A stretch of 64,000 nt of DNA from the NCBI GenBank assembly GCA_963664585.2, contig CAXXEO010000017.1:241951-305950 (forward strand), in the 5' to 3' direction. Below the pieces are notes generated by a model. The model did not search any database and was not told the DNA's origin. It was given only the letters and a program-made list of their open reading frames with translations. A program made the translations under genes and the position numbers. Shown here piece after piece: positions 24,691 to 33,203 of this stretch (position 1 is its first letter; every line of letters starts with the position of its first letter). This DNA comes from G963664585 sp963664585 (GTDB lineage: Bacteria > Bacillota > Clostridia > Oscillospirales > Ruminococcaceae).

Positions 24691-25482
24691 ATGAGCGATG
24701 CATTGAAAGTTTTTGTCGGGATCATCATCCCGCTGTTGGGTACTACGTTAGGGGCGGCCATGGTGTTTTTCATGAAAGGCGACATGAAGCCGCTCGTCCA
24801 GAAAGCACTTTTGGGCTTTGCTTCAGGTGTGATGATTGCGGCATCGGTGTGGTCGCTACTCATTCCGGCCATTGAGATGGAGGAAGCGGCTGGCGGCGTC
24901 GCCTGGGTTCCCGCTGTAGTCGGCTTTTTATTTGGTATCGGCTTTCTGTTGCTACTCGATACCATTATTCCACATCTGCACTTAAACTCCCATCACCCGG
25001 AGGGCAGGCCCAGTGGGCTTGGCAAATCCTTGATGCTCGTACTTGCGGTGACGCTGCATAATATTCCGGAAGGCATGGCGGTGGGTGTTGTGTTGGCCGG
25101 TATGTTGAATAGCAGCGGGGCCGTAATTACGACCGCAAGCGCTTTTGCTCTGGCGATCGGCATTGCCATACAAAACTTCCCGGAAGGTGCCATCATTTCC
25201 ATGCCTCTTGTTGGTTCAGGATTATCCAAAGGCAGAGCCTTCTGCTACGGATTTCTATCCGGTATTGTGGAACCCTTAGGTGCAATTCTTACTATTTTGC
25301 TGACATCCTTGGTAACGCCTATCCTTCCGTACATACTCTCCTTTGCCGCCGGCTCAATGATCTATGTGGTGGTGGAGGAACTCATTCCGGAAGCTCAGGC
25401 GGGAGAGCATAGCAATATCGGCACCATCGGTGTAGCTTTCGGTTTTGCGCTAATGATGTTGCTGGATGTAGCACTTGGATGA
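24691..25482 (+). CDS. ZIP-family divalent metal transporter
   Basis: This 263-residue, eight-helix ZIP transporter has the family's metal-path motifs LHNIPEGMAVG (helix 4) and IQNFPEGAIIS (helix 5), plus a His-rich cytoplasmic loop (PHLHLNSHHPEG). ZIP proteins import Zn2+, Fe2+ or Mn2+. ATG 24691 is chosen (GGTGG upstream); TTG 24640 would add 17 residues. The promoter-linked DtxR-like operator and nearby feo genes suggest import of iron or manganese rather than zinc, which is inference. Confidence 0.9.
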   Translation: MSDALKVFVGIIIPLLGTTLGAAMVFFMKGDMKPLVQKALLGFASGVMIAASVWSLLIPAIEMEEAAGGVAWVPAVVGFLFGIGFLLLLDTIIPHLHLNSHHPEGRPSGLGKSLMLVLAVTLHNIPEGMAVGVVLAGMLNSSGAVITTASAFALAIGIAIQNFPEGAIISMPLVGSGLSKGRAFCYGFLSGIVEPLGAILTILLTSLVTPILPYILSFAAGSMIYVVVEELIPEAQAGEHSNIGTIGVAFGFALMMLLDVALG

Positions 25483-25539
25483 AGTACAGTATCGTTACGC
25501 ACAAATCGGCGAAAGTGGCTGGCTGGCAAGCAACGCTTG

Positions 25540-25689
25540 TTGGTGGCAACGCCCCAATCCCCTTGCCGGAGAGCACGGCCTGCAGCTCCGCTTCCCGCAA
25601 GAGTTTCAGAAGTGCATCAAAATCAGCGGGCTTTTTCGCAAGAGCCGTGTCGATAGCTACACGCAGCAATTCCCGCTGAGTAGGCTTTG
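25540..25689 (-). pseudogene. Relaxase (mobilisation protein) fragment
   Basis: A minus-strand frame encodes KPTQRELLRVAIDTALAKK, then PADFDALLKLLREA, which resembles an internal piece of conjugative-element relaxases. The similarity stops after about 35 residues, and the rest of the gene is absent. It is one of several fragments of a decayed integrative element between 25.5 and 29.2 kb. Confidence 0.55.
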
Positions 25690-25714
25690 ACTGACAATTG
25701 TTATAACTTTTGAC

Positions 25715-25825
25715 ATGGAAAACAAGATTTTAGAGCTGGAACTGTGTAACAGACAGTGGGTGGACACAAATACGGTTCTCCGTCTGCCAGCTTCAGACGA
25801 AGAACTTCTCAGAATGCGGGATTGA
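25715..25825 (+). pseudogene. Fragment of a mobile-element protein (possibly ArdA-like)
   Basis: A 36-codon frame, MENKILELELCNRQWVDTN then TVLRLPASDEELLRMRD, has the LRLPASDEE motif seen near the start of antirestriction-type proteins on clostridial conjugative elements. It is too short to be a full gene. The assignment is tentative. Confidence 0.35.
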
Positions 25826-26030
25826 AACCGCAAGGATGTTGGATACAGCCTGCCCTCTTTTGACAATCGGAGTAAATGATGAATATTCGATTATACATAA
25901 AATTATCGCTCCAACATACCAAACCCAATAATAAGGATCCGCCGCTAGTGCTCTTTCAGGGTGCTTGTCCTAAAAAATAATTTCAATTTGGGAAGCAATT
26001 TTTTTTGGTTGTCCAGTATATAAATGGTTA

Positions 26031-26908
26031 GGGCGTTTCTGAAAACTCAAAGAGTATGTATTATTTAGACAAAATGAAAATTGAAGCAATGTAAACAAAG
26101 GCCAAAAAAACAATTAGCAAGCTTATCGTAACGGGTAGCAACCCGCCTAAAATTTTTGAGCTTCTGAAAAAAGCATTCTACCAAATGGCGCTCTTTATAG
26201 ATCCACCAATCGCAGCGCCATGGATTAACTGCATTGCTCTTTGGCGGAATAGTGTATTCTGCGTCTTGAATTTGAATGTAACCAAGAATTTCATTTGTTC
26301 CATAGGCTTTATCAGCGAGCACATTGCTCTCCGAGATATCCACGTGGGATAGGACATCTACAGCAACAGTCGAATCATGAATATTTCCTTCGGACAGTTG
26401 AAAATAGATCGGGTTGCCAAGCCCATCAACAATGGCGTGGATTTTTGTCGTTTTTCCGCCGCGACTTGTTCCGATAAACTGGTTAGATTCGCTGTTTACT
26501 GCCCTTTTTTAGCGCCAGCGCTATGCTGATGTGCTTTGACGCTTGTTGAATCAAGAGACAGATTTTCCATATCCGCTTCACTATTCAACGCTTTAAAAAT
26601 AGTCAGCAGTGTGCCGTCATCGCGCCACTTGCAAAATCGGCTGTAAACTGTTTTCCACGAACCATATCGTTCCGGAAGGTCTTCCCAGCCGGCTCCGCTT
26701 CGTGCCATCCATAGCATTGCATTGAACATTAAACGGTTATCCTTTGGCGGTCGGCCTGTTTTAGCTTTAGGGATCAAGTCTTCAATTTGTTTCCACTGTT
26801 CGTCAGTCATTTCATATCTTCGGATTGTCATTGTGTTGTTCCTTTGGGTTTTCTTTCTATTCTATCACTTTTTGTATTTTGGGCAATTTTCTGTTTTCAG
26901 AAACGCCC
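26031..26908 (-). mobile_element. IS5-family insertion sequence (IS427-like), 878 bp
   Basis: The perfect 16-bp terminal inverted repeats GGGCGTTTCTGAAAAC (26031-26046) and its complement (26893-26908) are flanked by TA on both sides, matching a TA target duplication. The element contains a transposase in two overlapping phases and appears complete. It interrupts a small open reading frame. Confidence 0.92.
26065..26831 (-). CDS. IS5-family transposase, two phases joined by -1 frameshift
   Basis: The first phase (26831-26496) encodes the DUF4096-like N-terminus (YEMTDEQWKQIEDLIPKAK; GWEDLPERYGSWKTVYSRF) and the catalytic DSTSVKAHQHSAGAKKG. At GCTAAAAAAGGGCAG a -1 shift enters the phase running ESNQFIGTSRGGKTTKIHAI to the end, which includes ADKAYG and the final catalytic E region (ERHLVECFFQKLKNFRRVATRYDK). 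The joined protein is about 255 residues, the expected length. The A6 run is a plausible programmed slippery site, as in IS427-group elements, so the element may be active. Confidence 0.88.
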
Positions 26909-27052
26909 TAATTTCTTTATCAAAATATTCACCATTTATTTCAAATTGGACTACAGGATTACGATGATAGTTCCACGGGAAAGTACCATGTACTTCTTTT
27001 CGAATGATCATCCCTTTAATTCGTTTCCCATTTTTAATAATTAGTCATCTAT

Positions 27053-27175
27053 CTTGATTACTATAACAACCGCCGTATAAAGGCAAAACTGAAAGGCCTG
27101 CCGCCTGCATTGCACAGACAACAAGCCCTTCAGATTGGGCTTTTTATTTCCTGTCCGTTGAAGCTGGGGCAGTGC
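27053..27175 (+). pseudogene. IS3-family OrfB C-terminal remnant
   Basis: The frame LDYYNNRRIKAKLKGLPPALHRQQAL closely matches the end of the OrfB at 40559-41413 (YYNNHRIKAKLKGLPPVLH). Only the last ~40 codons remain; the preceding sequence is unrelated. It is an IS relic. Confidence 0.75.
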
Positions 27176-27412
27176 ACATGGCTACAGGGTTTTTGTTGTG
27201 TTAGCCGCAAACGATTGATACAAATGCAACGGCTGTAGTTCTACCGGCAAACTCGCACCTTCCATTTCAATCCTCGTTACAGCGATATTCCATAATTGAT
27301 AATTTTCTGTTTTCTATCGTCGCTTTGAATTTTACTTTTGATCCGCTATAAATCAGCATTTTGAAGTTTTCTTTAAGCAAACTAAATGCCAATCTCAAAA
27401 AGCTCTCTAGCG
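27176..27412. other. Mobile-element debris without an intact gene
   Basis: This stretch holds short minus-strand frames (for example MLIYSGSKVKFKATIENR, ending within 30 codons) but no convincing gene. It lies between IS3 and integrative-element fragments. Confidence 0.4.
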
Positions 27413-27559
27413 ATGAGCCAAGACTTCATGAGCCAGACGAACCCGCTCTGGTGTGAGATATTCCAGATCGTCAAGGAAAACTGTGCTGGGGAGTACGGCG
27501 GGGTGAATCCACAGAATGATGTTATGGAGCGGTTGCTCTCGGCTCGCCGGGGCGGATAA
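27413..27559 (+). CDS. Short hypothetical protein, probable element fragment
   Basis: This 48-codon frame (MSQDFMSQTNPLWCEIFQ, then IVKENCAGEYGGVNPQND) ends ERLLSARRGG. No good ribosome-binding site is seen. The composition is protein-like, and the location among decayed integrative-element genes suggests that it is a remnant. The function is unknown. Confidence 0.35.
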   Translation: MSQDFMSQTNPLWCEIFQIVKENCAGEYGGVNPQNDVMERLLSARRGG

Positions 27560-27635
27560 ACAAGCTATGCAGATGCGCCGGATTGTGGTATAATCGATAA
27601 AACTTAGATATCGTTAACCTCAGGAGGAAAAGAGT

Positions 27636-28556
27636 TTGGAGATTAATACCGTATCCATTGTAGGTTTGGGAGCGCTGGGCATCTTGTTCGGGGAATATCT
27701 TTCCCGCCATATGCCCAGGCATAGCCTTAGGATAATTGCTGACACCGAAAGGATAGACAGATACAAACGCGAGCATGTTTACAGCAACGGAGAGATCTGT
27801 GACTTTCACTATGTAACATCGGAAGAGAAAGGAACACCCGCCGACCTGCTGATATTCGCGGTTAAGTTTGACGGGCTGCCCAACGCGATAAAAGCGGTCG
27901 CAAATCAGGTAGGCCCGGACACGATTATTCTGTCTGTTCTCAATGGGGTCAGCAGCGAGGAAATCATCGGTGACGCTTATGGTGCCGATAAGGTTCTGCT
28001 AAGCGTAGCACAGGGGATGGATGCTGTTAAAGTCGGCAACAGACTTATCTATCAGCACATGGGCATGATTTGCTTTGGCGATAATAATCAGGGAAGCAAG
28101 CCGTCTGAAAAAGTGGAAACCGTAAGGCACTTTTTCGACGAAATGAACTTTCCTTATGAAGTGGATTCTGATATGCGGAAAAGACTCTGGGGGAAATTCA
28201 TGTTGAATGTGGGTGTGAATCAAGCCGTCGCCGTTTATGAATGTGATTATGGCGGCATACAGAAGGAAGGCACCGCCAGAGATGCCATGATTTCCGCGAT
28301 GAAAGAAGTCATTGTCCTATCGGAAAAGGAAGGTGTCTGCCTGACGCAGGCAGACATGGACTATTGGCTTCGTGTTCTGGGCGGGCTGAATCCGCTAGGG
28401 AAGCCATCCATGCGACAAGATTTAGAGGCCGGACGGCACAGTGAAGTGGAACTGTTCGCTGGCACGGCTCTCGCCTTAGGCAAAAAACACGGCCTGCCGT
28501 GCCTGACAAATCAGATGCTGTACGATAAGATAATAGAAATGGAAAGTCATTTTTAA
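27636..28556 (+). CDS. panE: 2-dehydropantoate 2-reductase family protein (PanE/ApbA-like)
   Basis: This 306-residue NADPH-dependent reductase family protein has an N-terminal Rossmann fold (VSIVGLGALGILFGEYLSR), the ILSVLNGVSSEEII segment and a C-terminal helical domain (LWGKFMLNVGVNQAVAVYE; PSMRQDLEAGRHSEVELFAG) with the conserved Lys and Glu/Asp region. The start is TTG 27636, 8 nt after AGGAGG. Canonical PanE makes pantoate for coenzyme A, but many paralogues exist, and the setting amid mobile debris gives no pathway support. Treat the substrate as likely rather than proven. Confidence 0.8.
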   Translation: MEINTVSIVGLGALGILFGEYLSRHMPRHSLRIIADTERIDRYKREHVYSNGEICDFHYVTSEEKGTPADLLIFAVKFDGLPNAIKAVANQVGPDTIILSVLNGVSSEEIIGDAYGADKVLLSVAQGMDAVKVGNRLIYQHMGMICFGDNNQGSKPSEKVETVRHFFDEMNFPYEVDSDMRKRLWGKFMLNVGVNQAVAVYECDYGGIQKEGTARDAMISAMKEVIVLSEKEGVCLTQADMDYWLRVLGGLNPLGKPSMRQDLEAGRHSEVELFAGTALALGKKHGLPCLTNQMLYDKIIEMESHF

Positions 28557-28571
28557 CGGATTCGCATATAC

Positions 28572-28608
28572 GAAAGCACACTCGACTGGGTGTGCTTTCT
28601 TCTTTTCT
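28572..28608 (+). terminator. Terminator after panE
   Basis: The stem GAAAGCACAC / GTGTGCTTTC is followed by TTCTTTTCT. Confidence 0.8.
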
Positions 28609-28641
28609 CATCAGAAAAATAACACGAAAGTGAAAAGTGCT

Positions 28642-28925
28642 ATGGAATTAATGAAAGCTGAAATCAGACAGCTCACCCCAGCCGATTACAACCCTCGCAA
28701 AGACCTGAAGCCCGGAAGCTGAAGCGATCCATTGAAGAGTTCGGCTACGTGGAACCCGTGATCTGGAACAAAACCACCGGGCACGTGGTTGGCGGACACC
28801 AGCGGCTGAAGATTCCGCTGGATATGGGTGTCACTGAAGCCGAGTGCGTGGTTGTGGAGATGGACGAGGAAAAAGAAAAAGCCCTCAACATTGCGCTCAA
28901 TAAAATATCCGGCGCGCCAATGTAG
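28642..28925 (+). pseudogene. ParB/Srx-fold element protein, frameshifted
   Basis: ATG 28642 opens a frame MELMKAEIRQLTPADYNPRK with the ParB-like NPRK, but it hits a TGA after ~26 codons. The homologous sequence resumes in another phase (KLKRSIEEFGYVEPVIWN; GHVVGGHQRLKI; EEKEKALNIALNKISG) and ends at 28925. A small deletion accounts for the phase change. Such proteins are common on clostridial integrative elements. Confidence 0.7.
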
Positions 28926-28944
28926 GCAAAAAGTAAAAAGATAT

Positions 28945-29203
28945 TGAGGACGCTAACTTCCATGCCCTGCGCCATACCTTCGCCACCAGAGCCCTTGAGC
29001 AGGGCATGGACATCATGGTGCTCTCCAAAATTCTTGGGCACGCCCAGCCTTCTATTACACTTAATAAATATGGTCACGCCCTGCCAGATCACAAAAAGGA
29101 AAGCATGGAAAAGATGCGTGGGCTGTATGAAAGTCGCGGGTCAGCTTCATCAGAGACTGATAAACCAGAACCAGACATTGAGGTTATTGGTATGCAGTTA
29201 TAG
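28945..29203 (+). pseudogene. Tyrosine integrase C-terminal fragment
   Basis: About 85 codons encode the catalytic end of a phage/ICE-type integrase: FHALRHTFATRALEQG (HxLRH box), VLSKILGHAQPSITLNKYGH (second His and the nucleophilic Tyr). The N-terminal two thirds are missing. It is fused by deletion to the ParB-like scrap upstream. It lies 274 nt from the 3' end of an initiator tRNA gene, a usual integration spot. Confidence 0.8.
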
Positions 29204-29304
29204 TTTAGCATTAATGACCGATACTTCATGAATGTATGCATCAGCAGAAGATTTTTTCTTTTACGCATTATTGACATCTATCTTAATTGCACATCCGCTT
29301 GGTG

Positions 29305-29406
29305 CTGTCACTAAGCTGTCAAAATCTCATACAAAACATTTTCTCCCCAAAAAATAAAAAGATAGCGTTAAACTGTCAGAATAGCGTTTTTCACGATAAG
29401 CTGTCA
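29305..29406 (+). repeat. Four dispersed CTGTCA repeats next to the integrase remnant
   Basis: CTGTCA occurs at 29305, 29316, 29373 and 29401, several within a longer AA(G/A)CTGTCA context. Short direct repeats between int and a tRNA gene can be integrase arm-type sites. No attachment core repeat was found. Confidence 0.3.
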
Positions 29407-29437
29407 AACGAGGCTTTATTCTGTTTCGACGCAAAAT

Positions 29438-29474
29438 AAAAAGTGGCTTAAACGTACTGTTTAAGCCACTTTTC
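29438..29474 (-). terminator. Terminator of the tRNA-fMet gene
   Basis: The stem AAAAGTGGCTTAAAC / GTTTAAGCCACTTTT has a 5-nt loop, immediately downstream of the tRNA on the minus strand. A T-rich run follows in that direction. Confidence 0.8.
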
Positions 29475-29476
29475 GT

Positions 29477-29553
<77 letters not shown>

Positions 29554-29688
29554 ATATTATACACTTTTTGGGTGCTTTGCTATTATAGCATAGTCATATA
29601 AAAAGTGCAAGTAAATATTATATATTTTTACAGAAATCATTCTGTTGAAAATATAGCAGTATTAATGTCTTATGACACTATCGCATAT

Positions 29689-30153
29689 TTATAATAATTC
29701 TCTATTTGACGCCTGTCGGGTTTTGTAGAAATCCGTTAGATTACCGATTGCACGGCTAAGCACTAACAGCTCATCATCATTTTGATTTTCAATAATATGT
29801 GAGATCATATCATGATGAAACAGGTTGTGCTGAGCAACCGCCATTTCGCCTTTTTCAGTTAAAGAGACCATAACGACACGGCGGTCCTCTTCTGAGCGGA
29901 GGCGTGTTACATACCCCTTCTTGACAAGTCTGTTCATCGAAGTCGTAAGTGTGCTTACGCTGATCAACAGAGATGTAGCCAAATTGGTCATTGATTTAGA
30001 CTGCATCGAACCAATGGCAGTCATATGGTGAATCTCAGTAATGGAAAGATCCGCGCAAAGAGGGCCGCGCAGCGACTGCTCTTCAATTTTTTGCATCGTA
30101 TTAAAGATCTCCACGAAAAGGTCATTGAGTATTTCTCTGTATTCATCATTCAT
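29689..30153 (-). CDS. MarR-family transcriptional regulator
   Basis: This protein of about 154 residues has the MarR winged helix (LSITEIHHMTAIG; MTNLATSLLISVSTLTTSMNRLVKKGYVTR; wing RSEEDRRVVMVSLTEKG). AAGGAGGG lies 9 nt before ATG 30153. The sequence resembles FabT-like MarR proteins of Firmicutes (MNDEYREILNDLFVEIFN), but no fatty-acid genes are adjacent. The adjacent birA is divergent, and biotin supports acetyl-CoA carboxylase, so a lipid link is possible but unproven. Confidence 0.85.
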   Translation of the reverse strand: MNDEYREILNDLFVEIFNTMQKIEEQSLRGPLCADLSITEIHHMTAIGSMQSKSMTNLATSLLISVSTLTTSMNRLVKKGYVTRLRSEEDRRVVMVSLTEKGEMAVAQHNLFHHDMISHIIENQNDDELLVLSRAIGNLTDFYKTRQASNRELL

Positions 30154-30261
30154 ACTGCTGTCCCTCCTTCTTAAAATTATAAATAGCATTTTGATATTGT
30201 CAAGATCGCAAATTCATTATATCATAATTATGGGCGATGCCACTTTTTTTTGGAGGTTTTT

Positions 30262-31029
30262 ATGGACCAAAATCTACTTTTTGAGCTTATGCCCTCATTG
30301 AAGGGACGGCTTATCTTCTTTGAACAGATCTCTTCCACCAATGATCCCGCTAAGGAGCTAGCCAGAAAGGGTACTGGAATAGGGAAAGTCATCATTGCCA
30401 CCGAACAGACTGCCGGTCGCGGCAGGCAGGGCAGATACTTCCACTCGCCGAAGGGATGCGGCATCTATATAACTATTATCGTTCCCTCTCCCATGTCTGC
30501 TAATACTCCGGTCACCGCACTCGCCGCCTGTGCCGTTTGCAAGGCGCTCGAAGATTGTTGCGGACGTGATTTCGCTATCAAATGGGTAAACGACGTCCTG
30601 TTGGATGAGTATAAGGTGTGTGGCATTTTGGCAGAATCGGTTGGAACGGCCATTGTGATCGGCACGGGTATCAATGTAAATACTCCAAGAGAAAGCTTTC
30701 TTCCCGATCTTCCGCACGCTTCTTCGCTGGCTGCTCAATTTGGGCACTCATTCGAACTCGAGAAAATTGTTGTTTCTCTTGTTAAGCAATTTGATCTGAT
30801 TGCTATGCAGCTGGACAATCCTGCATTTGTGGCCAGGGAGCTTGATTATTACCGCAGCCGTCTGATCACACTGGGCCGTCAGATCAAGGTCATTACCTCG
30901 GACAGCGAAAGAGTGGGGATTGCCATTGGCCTTGATTCTGATGCTGCACTTCTTGTCGACTTTGGCCAAGGGGAGGAAAGGGTTATTTTTGGGGATGTTT
31001 CAGTACGGGGCATCAATGGATATTTATAG
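30262..31029 (+). CDS. birA: Biotin--[acetyl-CoA-carboxylase] ligase
   Basis: This 255-residue, catalytic-only biotin protein ligase lacks the N-terminal DNA-binding domain of bifunctional BirA. Motifs are SSTND, the biotinyl-AMP loop GRGRQGRYFHSP, KWVNDVLL and the GIGINVN-like GTGINVNTP, plus a C-terminal SH3-like part (GIAIGLDSDAALLV). GGAGG precedes ATG 30262. The TAG stop at 31027 lies within the first bases of family A copy 5. Confidence 0.92.
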   Translation: MDQNLLFELMPSLKGRLIFFEQISSTNDPAKELARKGTGIGKVIIATEQTAGRGRQGRYFHSPKGCGIYITIIVPSPMSANTPVTALAACAVCKALEDCCGRDFAIKWVNDVLLDEYKVCGILAESVGTAIVIGTGINVNTPRESFLPDLPHASSLAAQFGHSFELEKIVVSLVKQFDLIAMQLDNPAFVARELDYYRSRLITLGRQIKVITSDSERVGIAIGLDSDAALLVDFGQGEERVIFGDVSVRGINGYL

Positions 31030-31130
31030 TTGATTTACTTGAAAACAAGCTTGTGATTTCTTCCCCCGCCTTCGGCGGGGGAAGAAAATGGCGTTTTATA
31101 TATAGCCAGTTTTTAAGTGATTTGGCTATA
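31025..31130 (+). repeat. Family A palindromic repeat, copy 5
   Basis: Starts TATAGTTGATTTACTTG and ends GATTTGGCTATA; plus orientation, loop TTCG. It overlaps the birA stop codon. Confidence 0.95.
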
Positions 31131-31236
31131 TAATGAAACAGCATACTTTTATAATATTTTGCACCAAAATACGGTTCAAATCCCCTTTTGTTTTTCCTTG
31201 CTCTCTCCTTATGCTGGTAAATTTTCAATCGACGCT

Positions 31237-31276
31237 AAACCGGCCCGTGAATCCATTTTCACGAGCCGGTTTTTTA
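31237..31276 (+). terminator. Terminator between birA and the enolase-family gene
   Basis: The stem AACCGGC-CGTGAA / TTCACG-GCCGGTT is followed by TTTTTT on the plus strand. Confidence 0.8.
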
Positions 31277-31284
31277 CCTGATTT

Positions 31285-32475
31285 TTATTTAATAACGAAG
31301 TGGTTAACTGCCTCCTGCATGGCTTTTTCAGTAAGCTCCTGTCCGATACCCGGCAGTTCCGGAACGCTATAGTTTCCATTTACCGGCATATAATCATATT
31401 TGCACAAGTCACGCATCTCTTTTTTGAGCGCGCCCTCATGGAGTTCATGAATCAGGAAATTGGGGATCACCGCCTCCACCTGTAAAGATGCTGCTGTGGC
31501 AATCGGGCCGCCACAGATGTGCAGCTGCACGCTAGCATCATAAATATTGGCCATGTCACAGACTTTCTTGGTTTCTGTTATTCCGCCGACAAGGCAAAGA
31601 TCGGGTTGAATGACCTGAAGTGCCCGCTTTTCAAGAAATTCTCTGAAGCCCCATCGAGTGTATATGCGTTCACCGCTGGCAATGGGGATATTCACGTATT
31701 TGTGAATTTCAAGCATTGATTCCACATTAAGCGGATGCACGGGCTCTTCATAATAATAAATATTCAACTCTTCCATCGCCTGTCCAAGCTGAATAGCTGT
31801 TACTGTATCCGTATAGGAATGCAACTCAAGGATGATATCCATGTCCTCGCCACCGGCCTCGCGCATCGCCTCGACCCGTTCATAGGCGATATTGATCATT
31901 TGGTTTGAGAGTTTGCCACGCATTTTCCAATCGGGATTAGAGGCTTCCCGCGCCCATTTCCCCTCCATGGTCACGCCAATAGGATCCACTTTGATCGCCG
32001 TAAATCCCTGCGCCATTGCCTTACGGGTTGCCTCGGCATATTGTTCTGGCTGTGTCAAAAAACGGTGTTCGTCATCCCAATCAAACTGAAGTTGACTCGC
32101 ATAGGCGCGGATCTTTTGATTGGTCTTACCGCCCAGCAGCTGATATACTGGTAAATTCACCGCTTTGCCCTTGATATCCCAAAGCGCAGTATCGATAGCG
32201 CTGATACCGGCGTTAATAACGGTGCCGCCGCCCATCCCCCAAAAGGTAGTGCGAAAGATGTATTCCCAGATCGCCTCAATATTCATTGGATCCATTCCAA
32301 TAATCAGCTGTGCAAAATCTCTGGCAATTCCAACGCCGGCATAATGAGCTTTGCCATAGGAAAGTCCTACCTCTCCGAATCCACAAATTCCTTCGTCTGT
32401 ATTGATACGTACACAGACAACGGCTCCCATCACATTTGGCTTGAGTTCAAACACGTCCACACTGGTGATTTTCAT
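31285..32475 (-). CDS. Mandelate racemase/muconate lactonizing enzyme family protein
   Basis: This 396-residue enolase-superfamily protein has an N-terminal capping domain and a modified barrel. Visible motifs are AIKVDPIGV (catalytic Lys region), the metal-binding run ILELHSYTD, YYEEPVHP and ASGERIYTRWG, then IQPDLCLVGGITE and LHICGGPIATAAS with the candidate His base. The pattern resembles sugar-acid dehydratases such as galactonate dehydratase more than racemases. GAAGGAGG precedes ATG 32475. It stands alone with no sugar-acid genes nearby, so the substrate is unknown. Confidence 0.82.
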   Translation of the reverse strand: MKITSVDVFELKPNVMGAVVCVRINTDEGICGFGEVGLSYGKAHYAGVGIARDFAQLIIGMDPMNIEAIWEYIFRTTFWGMGGGTVINAGISAIDTALWDIKGKAVNLPVYQLLGGKTNQKIRAYASQLQFDWDDEHRFLTQPEQYAEATRKAMAQGFTAIKVDPIGVTMEGKWAREASNPDWKMRGKLSNQMINIAYERVEAMREAGGEDMDIILELHSYTDTVTAIQLGQAMEELNIYYYEEPVHPLNVESMLEIHKYVNIPIASGERIYTRWGFREFLEKRALQVIQPDLCLVGGITETKKVCDMANIYDASVQLHICGGPIATAASLQVEAVIPNFLIHELHEGALKKEMRDLCKYDYMPVNGNYSVPELPGIGQELTEKAMQEAVNHFVIK

Positions 32476-32728
32476 ACGAAAGCCTCCTTCATATTCTCCT
32501 TGGTAGTCTGGGGCGTTACTTTGGTATTCCTGCACTAATCATTTGACTTAAGCCTTCGAGATTTGCAATTTTTCACTTGTTTCAACTGAAAATCCGCAGA
32601 TTCGCTTTACTGTAAATATATGCACCTTCAATCTTTCACAGTCCCGCAAGACTTAATAATTGCATCGTCATTGCGTTCTCAGCGCAAAATGCGTTTTAAA
32701 GAAAATCAGCCAGACAATCAGGTTCTTT

Positions 32729-32832
32729 TACAGTTGATCAACTTGAAAACAAGCTTGTGATTTCTTCCCCCGCCGAAGGCGGGTAAGAAAATGACGTTTT
32801 ATAACTAGCCAGTTTTTAAGTTATTGCCTATA
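32729..32832 (+). repeat. Family A palindromic repeat, copy 6
   Basis: Starts TACAGTTGATCAACTTG and ends TTATTGCCTATA; plus orientation, loop GAAG, right end slightly decayed. It lies upstream of the enolase-family gene. Confidence 0.9.
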
Positions 32833-32919
32833 CATTATGATAATTGATTAGGATTAATATTACAACTCTAAATTGAATAAACATTTCCATTTTGAATTAA
32901 TTATGTTCATTGCTTGCCT

Positions 32920-33026
32920 CTAGCGCCTTGTAAAATCTAAATCTTTTATAATGGGTTCAATGTTCGTGTAAATTACCCCGCCTTCGGCAGGGTAATTTAC
33001 AAGTTTAAGATGTCGCATAGTACTAG
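32920..33026. repeat. Family B palindromic repeat, copy 1
   Basis: Runs from CTAGCGCCTTGTAAAATCTAA, through a TTACCCCGCC/GGCAGGGTAA hairpin with a TTCG loop, to CAAGTTTAAGATG and AGTACTAG. It shares ends and internal blocks with the copies at 52188 and 54987. Beyond it, a hairpin AGCCCCTTAAGGGGCT (about 33070) and nothing coding are seen before 33204. Confidence 0.8.
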
Positions 33027-33203
33027 TTGATCTCATGACGCGTGCAATGGTTTATCCTGGCAAAAAAACAGCCCCTTAAGGGGCTGACCGTAAAGTTGTT
33101 GGCGGACGATTCAATATGTCTTTAGACATAGCTAGTAAAAGCCCTTATAGGGCTAGAGCATGCAACGTGTTTTACGCGTGGTTATGACTTCAAATCATCA
33201 ATC

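Larger units (their letters stand above)
25970..27011 (-). pseudogene. Small gene interrupted by the IS5 element
   Basis: Reading the minus strand from ATG 27011 gives MIIRKEVHGTFPWNYHRN, then PVVQFEINGEYFDKE, up to the IS5 end. If the IS and one copy of its TA target duplication are removed, the frame continues as INHLYTGQPKKIASQIEIIF to a TAG at 25970. The restored product is 53 residues. I do not recognise a family, and the true start may lie farther upstream. Confidence 0.6.

Noticed and set aside
26065..26831. IS5 transposase as a dead pseudogene because of its broken frame
   Set aside because: The break coincides with an A6 slippery run, a -1 shift restores the full-length protein, and the terminal repeats are perfect, so programmed frameshifting is more likely.
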